The notes below the pieces were generated by a model that saw only the letters and a list, made by a program, of their open reading frames with translations, ran no database searches and was not told the DNA's origin. 64,000 nt of DNA from Mauremys mutica (Eukaryota; Chordata; Testudines; Geoemydidae), in the NCBI RefSeq assembly GCF_020497125.1, contig NC_059082.1, forward strand, positions 66,170,948-66,234,947, given 5' to 3'. A program made the position numbers and the translations under genes. Below are positions 1 to 12,157 of the stretch, piece after piece; within the stretch, counting starts at the first letter, position 1; each line of letters starts with the position of its first letter.

Positions 1-1312
1 CCGGCCGTTAACCCGGACTCTGAATCAGGGGAAGGATCAGGCGGTAAGTGCTATAAACATGTAAACATTTATTTTTTATAAAACAGGTATAAAAAATAGA
101 AATACTATATATAAAATTTTCAATGAAAAACTATATGAAAAGTAGGTCCACACATATAGGGATTGAACAATAATCCTCCAGGGACAATTCAAGAAAGGTC
201 TCATTTAGGTCCTCGAAAAGCCTCCGCAGGAGGTTCCTGGGGAGAGGTGCCTTGTTGGGTGCTCCGTGGAAGCACACTCTTCCGCGCCAGGACATCCTTA
301 TGTAGATGGGAATCATCGGCTCCACAAGCATGGCCGAGGGACCCGCATCAGGGTGATCTCGTTCATGAAATGCTGCATCTAATTAGGGCAATTAGTGTAT
401 TGTTACTGTTGTGAATGGTTGACTTTTACTTTGCATAACAATGACCCTCGCTTAACAGCCACGTGTTGTAGGCCACATAGGAAAAGCATACATTGATCTT
501 TCCCGTGCACTGGCGGGAGTGGCTGGAAAAGGGTCAGAGTATATGATTTCCAGATTGCCTTTAGCGGGAGGGCACAGCTATCCATTAACTGATAAGCAGA
601 ATGTACTGTAAGGCTTACCAGGACTGTCTGCTAGACGGATTCAGCTGTCTCTCCCCACTTGTCCGCTCTCCTGTGCAATGCCGCAGCCAATGAGAGCGTA
701 TTCCGAAATCTCGAACTTGTCCTGAGATCTCGTGAGACTTGTTGCCCTGTATGGTCTTGTTCAGAGAAACTGACTAGACTGTGTTCACTGTTCGCAAACA
801 TGTATCTGTTCAAGGAAATCAGTTACTTTTCCCATCACACAGCTTCGGCTCTTTCCCGGACTGCCCTGGCATCCCCCTCGCAGAGGCTGGCGCAGATTAG
901 GCGGCGAAAGAAAAAGACTAGGGACGAGATGTTCGCGGAACTGATGGCTTGCTCCAGAGCCGAGGCGGCAGAGCAGAGACAGTGGAGGGAGACCCTATGT
1001 CAACAGCATCACACACACATCGAACGGGAGGACAGGTGGCGGCAGGAAGACCAGCAGCCGACTCAAACGCTGCTTGGGCTAATGAGGGAGCAAACGGACA
1101 TGCTCCGGCGCCTTGTTGATGTTATGCAGGACCGCAGGCAGGAGGACAGAGCCCCCCTGCAGTGTATCTGCAACCGCCCTCCCCCGCCAAGAAGTCCTGC
1201 CCCCCCCCACCCAAAAGTACAAGACGGCGGGGCGGTAGGGGCCGTGAGAACTGTCACTGCACCACTGCATAGCGCTAATGTACCACACACCTCTCACGCT
1301 ATACGTTTGTAG
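1..1312 (+). CDS. Harbinger Myb/SANT-like accessory protein, 3' portion, spliced
   Basis: This is the second protein of the Harbinger element; in the family it is thought to help the transposase enter the nucleus and bind the ends. The visible coding parts are bases 1-43 and 843-1312. Bases 1-43 read in frame as an acidic stretch (PDSESGEGSG) and run into GGTAAGT. A pyrimidine-containing AG acceptor ends at base 842. Joining the two keeps frame, because the last base g and the first two bases ct make an Ala codon. Exon 2 encodes SQRLAQIRRRKKKTR, a basic patch, then an E/Q/R-rich helix (FAELMACSRAEAAEQRQWRE) and LLRLMREQT-like leucine repeats, ending at a stop at 1310-1312. The Myb domain itself would lie upstream of the window. 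The ATG at 659 is inside the intron and is not a likely start. The C-terminal proline-rich tail may be altered by a late frameshift. Confidence 0.72.
44..842 (+). other. Intron of the Harbinger accessory gene
   Basis: The intron is 799 bases with a GTAAGT donor at 44-49 and an acceptor ending cacacag at 842. It contains an AT-rich start and a 66-codon ORF on the opposite strand at 131-331, which I do not recognise. The donor, acceptor and phase all agree, but no transcript evidence is available here. Confidence 0.62.
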
Positions 1313-2173
1313 AAGTGCTTCCCTTACAGGCTCACCCGGTCCCAAATCCAAGTTTCATCCCCCCACTGTGTATTAGATTATTAAAAGCTGTTTGCTGTTA
1401 TTCACTGTTTCGGTCACGTCTTTCGTGTCAGAGGATTTTTTTGTGTATGGGGGAGAGGGGATTTATAATTGCACGGTATAGCCTACATTACCAGGGTACA
1501 GACTTGGGGCCATGATCAACTGCAGGGCACACACACACTGCAGTCAGTAGGCACCAGGGTCACTCTGTGTGGTGTATGCTGCCCCGGGTCATTCTGTGAT
1601 GTGTATGCTTGTCCAGGGTCCTAGCGCCTGCCACCCCCTTAATGTTAAGGCACACTGCCCTTACCATGCACTTCCACCGTAGCAACGAGCCTCTCCACTG
1701 CCCTGAGCCCCAACAAGAGCCCTCATCCACGGACAGATACTCACCCTTCCCCCACACCCCTCACCCCTTCCTACGCCCAAACCCGCAGCCCACTGCTGTC
1801 ATCCAAACCCCTATCCAAAGAAGGCACCACTCGCCCCTTCCTGCAATCCCTCCCCTTCATGCACAACCACTTGCAACTGTCCCCCACCCCAGAGACCTAT
1901 GTAGGAGCAGGAGGATGTCATTCCTCTATGGAACAAGCGGTCTGTACATCAGTGCACACCGTGCCCAGCACAGTATGCGTCCATGTTTCAACACCTGAAC
2001 AGAAATGCAAAGTAAAACAAAGATTTATTAATAATGAGTGTAACAATTAATTTGCTTTAAAACGTGCTTTGGAAGTGGGGGAAACTTGGAGAACGGGGTA
2101 TGTAACCGCAGATCGAAATCGACACATACAGACACAGGCCCAGGGTCAGTTTCTCTTGAAAGCAAGTGGAGAG
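1313..2173. other. Untranslated middle of the Harbinger element
   Basis: This interval separates the convergent genes. It is C-rich around 1560-1900 and has no ORF with recognisable content. It would hold the 3' ends of both transcripts. I saw no coding or RNA feature in it. Confidence 0.5.
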
Positions 2174-3441
2174 TCATAGGTTACCCTGCTCTCCGAGGAA
2201 ACTTGCTTTCAAAGCCTCCTGGATACACAGCGCTTCCCGCTGGGATATTCTCTCGGCACGGGTGTCTGGCTGAGCGTAAACTGCAGCCAGGCGATTTGCC
2301 TCAACCTCCCATCCGGACAAAAAGGTCTCGCCCTTGCTCTCACAGAGATTGTGTAGCACACAGCAAGCAGCAATAACTACGGGGATATTCTTTTCGCTGA
2401 TGTCCGAGCGAGTCAGTAAGCTCCGCCATCTCCCCTTGAGACGTCCGAAAGCACACTCCACCACCATTCTGCACTTGCTCAGCCGGTAGTTGAAGAGTTC
2501 CTTCTCTCTGTCCAAGGCGCCTGTATAGGGCTTCATGAGCCAGGGCATTAGCGGGTAGGCTGGGTCCCCGAGGATCACTGTAGGCATCTGCACATCCCCA
2601 ACCGTTACTTTGTGGTCCGGGAAGAAAGTACCTGCCTGGAGACGTTTAAACAGACCAGAGTTCCTGAACACACGCGCGTCATGAACCTTGCCCGCCCACC
2701 CAACGAAGATGTTGGTAAAACGTCCCCTATGGTCTACCAGTGCTTGCAGCCCTTTCGGTTAATGTATTCGCTGGCCTGGTGGGCTGGTGCCAGGATAGGG
2801 ATGTGAGTCCCATCTATAGCCCCACCGCAGTTTGGGAATCCCATCGCGGCGAAGCCATCTATGATGTCCTGGACGTTTCCGAGAGTCACTACCTTTGAGA
2901 GAAGTTGCTCAACGATTGCGTGGGCTACTTCAATCACAGCAACCCCCACGGTAGATTTGCCCACGCCAAAGTGGTTCGCTACTGACCAGTAGCTGTCTGG
3001 CGTTGCAAGTTTCCAGAGGGCTATGGCCACTCGCTTCTGCACACTCAGGGCTGCTCGCATCCGGGTGTCCTGGCGCTTCAGGGCAGGGGACAGCAAGTCA
3101 CAGAGTTCAAGGAAAGTGCCCTTACGCATCCTGAAGTTTCGCAGCCACTGTGATTCATCCCAGACCTGCAGCACTATGCGGTCCCACCAGTCCGTGCTTG
3201 TTTCCCGGGCCCAGAATCGCCGTTCCACACCATGAACTTGACCCATTGCCACCATGATCTCCACGGCGCGGCGTACCCTGCTTTGTGAGAGGTCTGCGCC
3301 ACTCTGTGAATTCCTGTCCTCACCGCGCTGCCGGAGCCTCCTCGCACGATTTCTCAGCAGCTGACTGTGGAAGAGGTGGACGATAAGGTGCGAGGAGTTG
3401 ACAACGGCCATAAGTGCAGCGATGATCGCAGCGGGCTCCAT
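2174..3441 (-). pseudogene. PIF/Harbinger DDE transposase (HARBI1-like), frameshifted
   Basis: The transposase would bind the terminal repeats and excise and insert the element. It reads on - in two blocks. The first (3549 to 2734; likely start is the ATG at 3441, MEPAAIIAALMA) holds a helix-turn-helix-like region (SVQKRVAIALWKLA ... FGVGKSTV) and the first catalytic Asp in GGAIDGTHIPI. The second, open to the stop at 2174, holds the second Asp in ILGDPAYPL and the catalytic Glu in VVECAFGRLKGRWR, so all three DDE residues are present. The blocks lie in different frames. Around 2735-2750 the conserved residues between NRKG and LQALVDHRG are missing, which indicates a small deletion that is not a multiple of three and leaves a stop at once. 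Apart from this lesion the frame is clean, so the copy is fairly young. About 400 codons in all is normal for the family. Confidence 0.9.
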
Positions 3442-3818
3442 GCTTGCAGTGCTGTGGCGTACGCGCTGTAACCAACAAGAGAAGGGCGCGAACAGATTTC
3501 CCGCCGGAGCTTTCAGGGAGGGAGGGCGTGATTGACGGTTCAATGACAACAGTTACCCAAAAGCACCCTCGACACATTTTTCCCCCAGGAGGCATTGGGA
3601 GCTCTACCCAGCATTCCAATGGGCAGCGGGGACTGCGGGAACTGTGGGATAGCTTCCCACAGTGCACCGCTTCCAAAGTCGACGCCAGCCCCGTTACTGT
3701 GGACTCAGAAATTCGAATTAGTGTATTTACTGTGGATACACAAATTCAACTTCATAAGGTCGAATCCACAAATTCGACTTAAGTAGATTCGAAATAGTCT
3801 TGTAGTGTAGACAAGGCC

Positions 3819-6800
3819 TCAGTTACCCAACTCTGAAATAATAACAACTCTTCCTCCCCTTGTTTGTCTTGTCTACAGAGACTATAAGTTCAATGCGGCA
3901 AAGACCATCCCTTACTATGTGAATGTATGGTGCTTTGCACTGAAGTCTGTTAATTTATGAGTATACATATGAAAATGTGTGCATGTGTACATTTCAATAA
4001 TATTTGTATGCAACTGGATTAGTAGCATGTATTGTGTGGCTGATTTATCTGAAAGCAGATGTGAAAAGGTTAGAAATGTTCATTATATATTCTCTCTCTT
4101 TGCCTGTTGTCTGGTGTGTGGAGATGCAAAGACTGTCATTTAAGACTACTGTAATTGATTATTAAATAATATATCATTGAGAGGTCAGAGTTAAAATTGT
4201 ATTTCAATTAAATTTTCAGTTCTTTGACGTGAAGAGAACTAAAAATGGGTGTTAGGAAGTGTGTTGATGTGGTGGAACGTATGACGGCAGTGTGCCAGTA
4301 CCTGGATATGGGTATTACTTGGCATGTGGATGTTACCTTAATTTATCATTTCCTTGTTTTCCAGTGTATGCTTTATTGTAAGGAAATACCCTTGACCATC
4401 CTTAACTCTTTTTGTAAGATAACACCTGCATTAAGGATCCCCTCCAATTCCCATTGAATTAAATGAAAAGATTTGCACTGACTTCACAGCATCCCTAACC
4501 TTTCCCTCTTCCTTAAAATAAATAAATAAAATAAATAATAATTAATAGAGGAGTTCCAGAACTGGGGAACGATCACAGTCATATGGATTGTTCATTCTTG
4601 GTCACATCTCTACTCTGACAAGATACAATTTAACCTCAAGTTGAACCTGATTTGTATAGACTACAGGGAACAGTTATATAACAGAGAACAATTAAAATTA
4701 GACAAAACACAAAAAAGCAGGCAAAGGTTTTATAAGCCAAAGCCTAGAAGATTTCTTAATGATTTATGTCCAAAGTCCTTTTCACATGAGCATCATTTAA
4801 ACTAAATACGCGATATCTGCTTTAGAATCAGAATTCCAAAACTGTGCTTACAGTAATTTACGATTACTTGCATTTCACGTTTGCCTTATAAACCACCACT
4901 TTCATTGCAGCTTACCCATTACCTTTCCCTTAGATAATTTGGTTTCTTTATGGGTGTTTCATTGGCAGCCTCCAGGTTCTAAATCATATATAATGAACCA
5001 ATCTTAAGTATGTCTCTGTAATAAGACTTTATAGTACTTGTGAACTGGATCAGCGTGTGGTAGGCCCCTGCACAGTAAAAGTCTTGTCATGGATGACACC
5101 TCTCTGTGGGACACTTGCAATTTTATTTCTGAGTGTCAGAATTAGGGATTCTTCATAGTTTCCTAATGACAGTTATAGTCAAACATACCTCACATTTTTA
5201 CCTCTGAGGATGAAAGACCTCTCTGTGCTAACTGCAGGAGGCTATTCGTTAAAGATGCAATCCAGGTAACAACATTAGAGTGTTCCACCTTTGACGTGTT
5301 TTTTTTTTCCTATTTTAAGATGAACGAGTGCAAACCTAAAAAGGAATATTTAATTTGTGGTCAGCAATTGTATAGAGAAAAAGGTCCAAATGTGGCCCAA
5401 AACCCACCCTCAAATTTGAGTGTTGATAACGGAAAATTCTCTCTACTCCATTTACTGTAGATCTTGCTATATACTCCATTGCAGTGCTGTGAGTGGTGCT
5501 GGGTTTTTTTTTCCCTTCTACAGTGAAATCCAAATTCAGTAAATAACTGGGTAATCATAGAGCAAAGAAAGCAGTTGGGGAGCATGTTTGTTGTATTAAA
5601 GATTGACCTTCACTATTTATGATGTCTTATAAAGTGCTTTCCTGTAGGCAGTAGGAGCCTAATTTAATAACAGTAAAGGGCATGAAGAAGTTGGATAGTC
5701 ATTTATGGAAAAAAGATATTTTACCCATCCAGCAGGGATAATGGAAGTTGTGAATTTTGTAGGCTTTTTTGAAAATTTTAATTCCAAGGTTTGACACACT
5801 TACTCATATTTTTGCTATTTTAGTAAACTAGAAGATGAATCACAGAGTGTCAGAATCCAGGCACAACACACAGTATTACATAACGAGTCATTTGTTTTAT
5901 ACTGGAAATGTTGGCAAACTTACGTGTGTACAAGCTGACTGCTCTGCCTAGTGCTCACTTCAGCTTTTTACTTCCAGGCAAGCTCTTTATACACTAATCA
6001 ACTGCACTGTGACTACAGAGTTTAATATGTTCTGTTTTGCTTCTAGTAATAAAGATGTACAGCTGACTCAGGAAAAATCATTAGGGCTAAAATTGACATT
6101 TAAGACCCACACCAGGTGCCCGATTTATTAGTGCTTATACAAATCCAAATTAAAATCTATTAATTATTAACTGAGGAAAACTTTCAAACTGCCATTAGAG
6201 TAAAAAGAGCAACGTTTTTCTCTATCTCAGGCAGAGTCAACCTAAACGTCAGTTTTTGTACGGATCTGGGGCCTGATCATATAAGGTCCTAAGGAACTGA
6301 TTTCAATAGGCATTGAGACGGGGGCAGCTAGCCCCTGCAGAAGGCACTCAGCACCTCACAAAACTGATGCCCCCTTAGCTACAGAAAACTGGTTACAAAG
6401 TTGAATTGTGCATATTTTTGAAACGCCACTCATGTAATAATGGCATTTTTAAGTGTGTCCAACCATGTATATTAATTAAGAACCTGCGATAGAATACAAT
6501 GTACTATATGGTGACAGACAGAGCTGCTCTTACCACTGGAACATCACATTAATGTACCAGCTACCTAGCATACAGTAAGTGATAACTGTTCCAAATTACA
6601 TTTTCCTTTAATTCGGCCAGTGATTCTACCATAAATACTATAACTAGCCTTTGTCAATATATGCTGTGAAACACGAATTTTTGTGGGAGCCAGCAGACGG
6701 CATTATTTTTTGGTTAAATCCTTGTTGCTTCTTATTGTTTGGTTTGGTTTTTTTTGTTCCTATCACCCATGAAATCAAATAAGCTTTGCACTGAAAAATA

Positions 6801-9800
6801 CTTTGAGTGCAATCAAGAAGCCCCTATAATCCAATACAAACTGGAGTAAAGACTGAGTTTATGAGTAATTGCTCAACACAGGGCCAAACATTCAAAAGCA
6901 CCCTTTCAGAGCCCTGTAACACAAGGCTGTTTTATTCCATTCTTATTCTGCCCTCATCACCATAATGGCAGAGTACCTTTCAGCAGTGTATTCAGCAACA
7001 TGACTACTATCAGTCATGTGTTGTTTGTTCTCTCTCATCCTCATCATTCTCATTCACAACATAGAATTGTTTGTGCAGCACAGTGTTTGGTATTGGTAGG
7101 GTTTGGTTTGGTTTGGTTTAAAAGAAATGTACACACTCTCTGTGTTTATGTTGGAGAAGGCAGGTTGAGGAAATGTTCCTTCCACTTGGAGCAGATGGTG
7201 GTGAGGTCCTGGCTCATTCCACAGCCTTGAACCAGCCCCCGAGAACGCTCTGTCTCAGCTGCTATTGAATGCACCCTCAGCTCCCACTGAAACTAATGGC
7301 AGCGAGAGCACTCAGCACCTCAAACGATTAGGCTGTCAATTCGCATCCTCAATTTTGAGCACATGCAAATCAAGTAGCACATTGGAAGGCCTGGCCAATG
7401 TGAAGCCCAGCATTTTTATGAGCCAGGATCTTAGTTTTAGAATTGTCTTCAGACAAATCATCTGCACTTTCTCAACATTTTTTTCAGTTCTCTTTCCAAT
7501 ATCCCACCTTTCATCAAAAACATCCTAAACAAACAGCCATCTGGGCAGGGTTGGCTGACTTCAGGCTTTAGTGGGGATTTTAAGCATAGGCAGAGACTGC
7601 GATTCCCTTTCCTTTGAACACAGAATAGAATAGCTTCAGCCTTCTTGCAGGCTGAACATGTCACAAAGAAGTATCCATCTGTGTGTATTGCACAGGAGCA
7701 GATTAGTTTCATAGCACACTGCTGGAGAGCTGCCTCCACAGATTGATAATGCTGATTGTACATATATTAACACTTTTGACACCCTAAACATTGCTGTCTC
7801 TACACTCTCTGGTGGTGGTACCATTTCTCACACACACATTCTGAAAATAGGTCAAGGGACACACTTTGGATTGCCATGAACCCACCGACTCAAAAGACAG
7901 AATTACTATTGCAAAGCGAAATCACTTGACAAAGTAAGGAATTGTGAATAAATCTCATCCGATACATAAATAAATTAATATAGTACCTAAGTGTCTAACA
8001 GAATTCCATGGTACAGTACTAGCTTGGGCCATGAACAGGTGAGTTTCTAAGTAAGAGAGGAATACTATGGAAACAAAAGGTGGTCACACGTAATTAAATA
8101 TGAAACTATATGAGATGTCTGCATAGATTATCTAGCACATATTCTGTTTGTTAAATGAAATTGTATTGTCGGGTTAGATCATTCATGTTTTCCTCAGTTT
8201 CTATGCCCCACTTTAGTGTGGACAGAATGCATCTCTGTGGACTTAATCAGAGTTCCACACCTTTTACGATCACGACGCCAGAAGAGGGCTGGATGTTTCT
8301 CTCCTCTTGCCAATCAATGGCAGCCTTCAGTCAGGCCGTGAGATTTCTGGGCAGCCTAAGTGAGGATTACCATTATGATATAATATACATAAAAATCTGT
8401 CTAGCAAGGGCATAAATTCTTTGGGCCACACCTGGCCCAGTCTATACACATGTGCAGGGGTTTAAGGCTCATTAAGGACCTCCAGCCCCACCACCACAGG
8501 GCCTCCCTGAACCTTGAGGCCAGGTACACAGAGCAAAGTAGGTGCAGTGTGCCAGTATTCCCATGCCAAGCATGCTAAGAGGGTGCTGGGGTGGGGGAGT
8601 AGAAGCCTGCAAGTTACCACGTCCCTGAAGCAAAAGGGGAGTAGGGCAGCACAGCTACATGTGGCCCCTTACACAAGAATTTGTATATGCACAGTCTAGA
8701 TCCTTGCATGCACTGGGTAACTGCAAACAGAATCATTTTAATGGTTCCCAATGAAATCATAAATTTAAACAGCCTCCTTAGGCTAGCCAGGGCTATTGAT
8801 CAAACAATGTGCCAGGTGTTCAGCTGGTGTAAACCGGTGTAACTCCTTGCCAATTTACACCAACTGATCTGGCCCTTTATTTTTAAATGAATTATCACTG
8901 CTTGTGGAAGGCAGTAGATTGGCAGTCACGGAGACTGAAAAACTCTGTGTACCCACACGAGAGTCCAGCATGGGCAGAGACACCCATTCTAGTTAATGAC
9001 TGTGACACAACAATGACTTCTAAGGATCCTCCTTTTAGGGTGAGAGGGGTGTTCATTGTCCAGGGCCAATTCAATCTTTGACTCCCTATTGCGGCTCCTC
9101 AGCTAATTTTCAAAGAAGTTAATAAAATTTACTTGAACCAACATTATTTACTAATTTAAGTAATTCCTACTAGACATTTTAGAGTATTAACCTTAACTAG
9201 CTAATTAGCTCATGCATTATCTGTGTAATGAATCACGTACTATCAGTGCAATGAATCCTAATGAGTATGGAAAACATTCATTAGAAGGAAATCTGATTAA
9301 TTTAAATTGCTGTTATTATTCTAGCACAAGATCTTTATATCAACACTCTGTGCAATAAAATAAATACTTTCATGAGAACGTGGATACAAATAAGGGCCAG
9401 ATCTTTGACCCTACGTAAGTCCCATTTACACTAGGCCGGCAGCACAAAGGAAGCTTAGTGAAGCAGCTGTATTACATTAGCATGAGGGAGTCTTCAGCTG
9501 GTGCATTCTGTTGCTCCACATAGCAGGATGTATTCAGGAGTGGGCCAGGGGATAGATCAAAGCACAGTGCACTCCATTACACCTGGCCTCTTGGGGGCCA
9601 TTATCCACCATTGCAAGTGAGCGCCGCCCTGAGGCTCAATTCTACCAGAGCTGACTCTGGATCTTCCATTGCATTTTTAATACTATGAAGAGCTTAATTT
9701 GTCTTCTGTATTGGAGGTGAGGGTTTAGAGTTGTGGTACACGGGATTAGATGGCTACAGTACAGGAAAATGAGTCCACAGAGAAATTGACATGAAACTTT

Positions 9801-11052
9801 CAGCCAGCTTTAAGCTCTCCTGTTTTGGCACACCCTGCGCAAGAACGAGCACACAGCAGTTCTTGCACAAGGTGCAGCTGAGGGAGGTAGTTTTCATTAT
9901 CCTACTTGTGCATACAAAATGGCTGCTTACCTACTTTTGAAGGTGTAATCATTTGTCTGTGCACCTGGTGAGTGGCAAACGGAAACAGAGGCCCGGGCTG
10001 AAAGAGCGATGAAGTCAGGTCACATTTGTTCTCTCAGATCTGCATTGTCAATCTGAAGTCAGTATTCTGCTGTTTCTGCATGTCCAGATTTCCCATTAAT
10101 CACATCTCAACGGGAGTTCTGCATAATATAGTGTGGTCAAAGGGAGTTCCAGTCATGCAGGGAGAGCAGAATATCATAGTCTAGCTCTGTCATGCAGAGA
10201 GGAGAACTTTATCTGCACTGATTAAGTACAGCAGACAACAGAGTATTTGTTAATTATTGACTTATCCGAAAGGATCCTGTGGCTTGACAGAATCCTTAAT
10301 ACATTTGTTATCTACTCGAATGCATCTCATCATGGAACATATGGTGGCACTGTGCTGCAATGCAGAATTTTTTGTTTTCTTCTCTATATACATGCATACG
10401 TTTATATATATTGTTACTCTCACCTCATTTTGCTTTGTGGGAAGAAGCTCTCTCGTGTTTACTCTTTCATATTGTTTGTTTTATTATCCTCCAGTTTTGT
10501 TACTTGCAATCAATGTACGTACTGGTGTATCTGTCTCCAGATCACTTATTTTTATAAGGCAGTTCATCAATCCTATTCTGTTTTTAATAATGTTAATCAT
10601 TTAAAAAATCAGCCAGATGGATTACAAACATGCAAATAATGTCTTAAAGTACTGCAAAATGCCTCATCGTATTAACTGCTTGCAGTTAAAACTGTAACTC
10701 TGGATACACAATTAATTTTGTATTCCGGTACTGTGTCAAGCAAAGCCTATTGAGGGTTTGAGTTGCTTCATGATAAATCTAAGAGTTAACAGTTAAATTG
10801 TACAAAGTATTAATTTGTATCTCATGTTCAGATCAGAAAAGCAGATCCTTCAAACAGCCCAACAGTTTAAAGAGTTCAGTGCCGACGTCATCATCGATTT
10901 TTCTTTAGTCTTCCACTTAAGGAATAGACTGGTTTGGTAGATCAATGAAGTCAAACTACACATTTCTGATTCCAAATTATTTTATGGTGTTACCATCTAT
11001 AATTTGTGTCAATTAATGCACACACCATTTGCACCAGATGAAAATAAAATAG
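3819..11052. other. Non-coding stretch without a supported gene
   Basis: This is AT-rich, unique-looking DNA. No ORF here has recognisable protein content and I found no convincing exon. It holds simple tracts (AAAT-type repeat near 4516-4545, GGTTT repeats near 7095-7120) and scraps of an old dispersed repeat around 6280-6385, 7260-7330, 8820-8875 and 9400-9650, recognised by the cores ttcaatagg, ctgaaactaatgg and gtgtaa-type palindromes. Confidence 0.5.
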
Positions 11053-11775
11053 TGTGATACCCCCTTGTAGGAGGATGGTCACCCGCTCCTGCCCGGAAGG
11101 GCTTAAAACGGTCCAGGAGAGGGCTGTGGCAGGGGAAAAGCTGGGCTGATTGGGGGAAAACAGCCTCAGCTGAGGTCATGCCCCAAGCAGACTCAGCTGG
11201 CCCTATAAAGGCAGGGAAGCCAGGGGCAGACACACACAGAGTCTCTCTCTGCCTACAGAGGGAGAAGGGCTTGGCTGCTAGGGAGTGTACCTGGGTACCT
11301 AAGGTGGAGCAGGGCTGGGGGAAGGCAAGAGGAGCTGGGGAGCTCTGGTCTGGAAACCCCCCCAGGCTGCAGGCCTAGGGTAAGGCCAACTGGGTACTGC
11401 GGTTGCAAAGGGGCAGTCCACAGGTAGGCAGAGGCAGCAGGTCCAAACCCCTTTGCCTGTGATGAGTGGCTGATACACTGCAGTCTGCCCCAGTGAACGG
11501 GGGCTAAGTGACGACTGGCAGTAGCCAAGACTGAGGCGAAGTGGGGATAGTGGGTGGGGGTTCTCCTGGGAGGGGTAGACCCAGAACTGGGGGGTTACTG
11601 CCAGGGGGCAGCACCCCAGATAACGGGGCACGGGTCCTGGGAGGGACATGGGGGCCAGAGAGAGGACAGGCAGATCACCGGCCTGCAGAGGGCGCTCTGG
11701 AGCTGGACCAAGCTAATTCCCAGAAGTCACCAGCAGGAGGTGAGTCCACACCTCTACACCCCTGTGATTATAACA
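11053..11775 (+). mobile_element. LTR (solo, retroelement of LTR type)
   Basis: The segment begins TGTGATACCCCC, is GC-rich in an AT-rich setting, and has a TATA box (ctataaaggcagg) near 11202, followed by a transcript-start-like cacacacagagtctctctc. This promoter-in-repeat layout is what an LTR looks like. No gag or pol reading frame adjoins it, so it appears solo. The 3' boundary is uncertain and is placed by the change back to AT-rich sequence. The ORFs across it are by-products of high GC. I cannot name the family (gypsy-like or endogenous retrovirus). Confidence 0.55.
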
Positions 11776-11861
11776 CAGTTGTTGATGTTTGTAATATGGT
11801 ATGTCATTATTTAAGACTTAGTTATTAAATTGGATTTCCCAAAATAACCAGGAAAGACTTA

Positions 11862-12157
11862 GGGTAGGTTTACACTTACCTTCCGGGTCGACGCGGTGAG
11901 TTCGACTTCTCGGAGTTCGAACTATCGCGTCTGATCTAGACGCGATAGTTCGAACTCCGGAAGCGCTGCGGTCGACTCCGGTACTCCACCACTGCAAACG
12001 GCGGTGGCGGAGTCGACGGGGGAGCCGCGGAGTTCGACCCCGCTGCGTCTGGACGGGTGAGTAGGTCGAACTAGGGTACTTCGAATTCAGCTACACTATT
12101 CACGTAGCTGAATTTGCGTACCCTAGTTCGACCCCCCTTCTTAGTGTAGACCAGGCC
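11862..12157. mobile_element. Harbinger-type MITE with TTA target duplication
   Basis: A 296-bp non-autonomous element starts gggtaggtttacact and ends agtgtagaccaggcc, with terminal inverted repeats related to the end of the Harbinger element at 3818. It is flanked by TTA at 11859-11861 and 12158-12160, the three-base duplication typical of PIF/Harbinger. It has no ORF. The interior is unusually CpG-rich and contains two long hairpins (11911-11959 and about 12064-12132). Confidence 0.88.
11911..11959. repeat. Perfect 22-bp-arm palindrome inside the MITE
   Basis: The arms at 11911-11932 and 11938-11959 are exact reverse complements separated by the five bases gatct. The sequence is rich in CpG and in the motif gttcgaac. 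Such subterminal hairpins occur in turtle Harbinger MITEs. Confidence 0.9.

Larger units (their letters stand above)
1..3818. mobile_element. PIF/Harbinger autonomous DNA transposon, right-hand part
   Basis: This is a class II cut-and-paste element. Two convergent genes are visible: a Myb/SANT-like accessory gene on + and a DDE transposase on -, which is the usual two-gene layout of vertebrate PIF/Harbinger elements. The right end, at about 3801-3818, reads gtgtagacaaggcc. It matches the ends of the three small MITEs in this window (gtgtagaccaggcc). The base triplet after it (TCA) is a plausible copy of the three-base target duplication these elements make. The left end lies before base 1, so total length and left TIR cannot be seen. 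The transposase is frameshifted, so this copy is probably no longer active. Confidence 0.88.
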
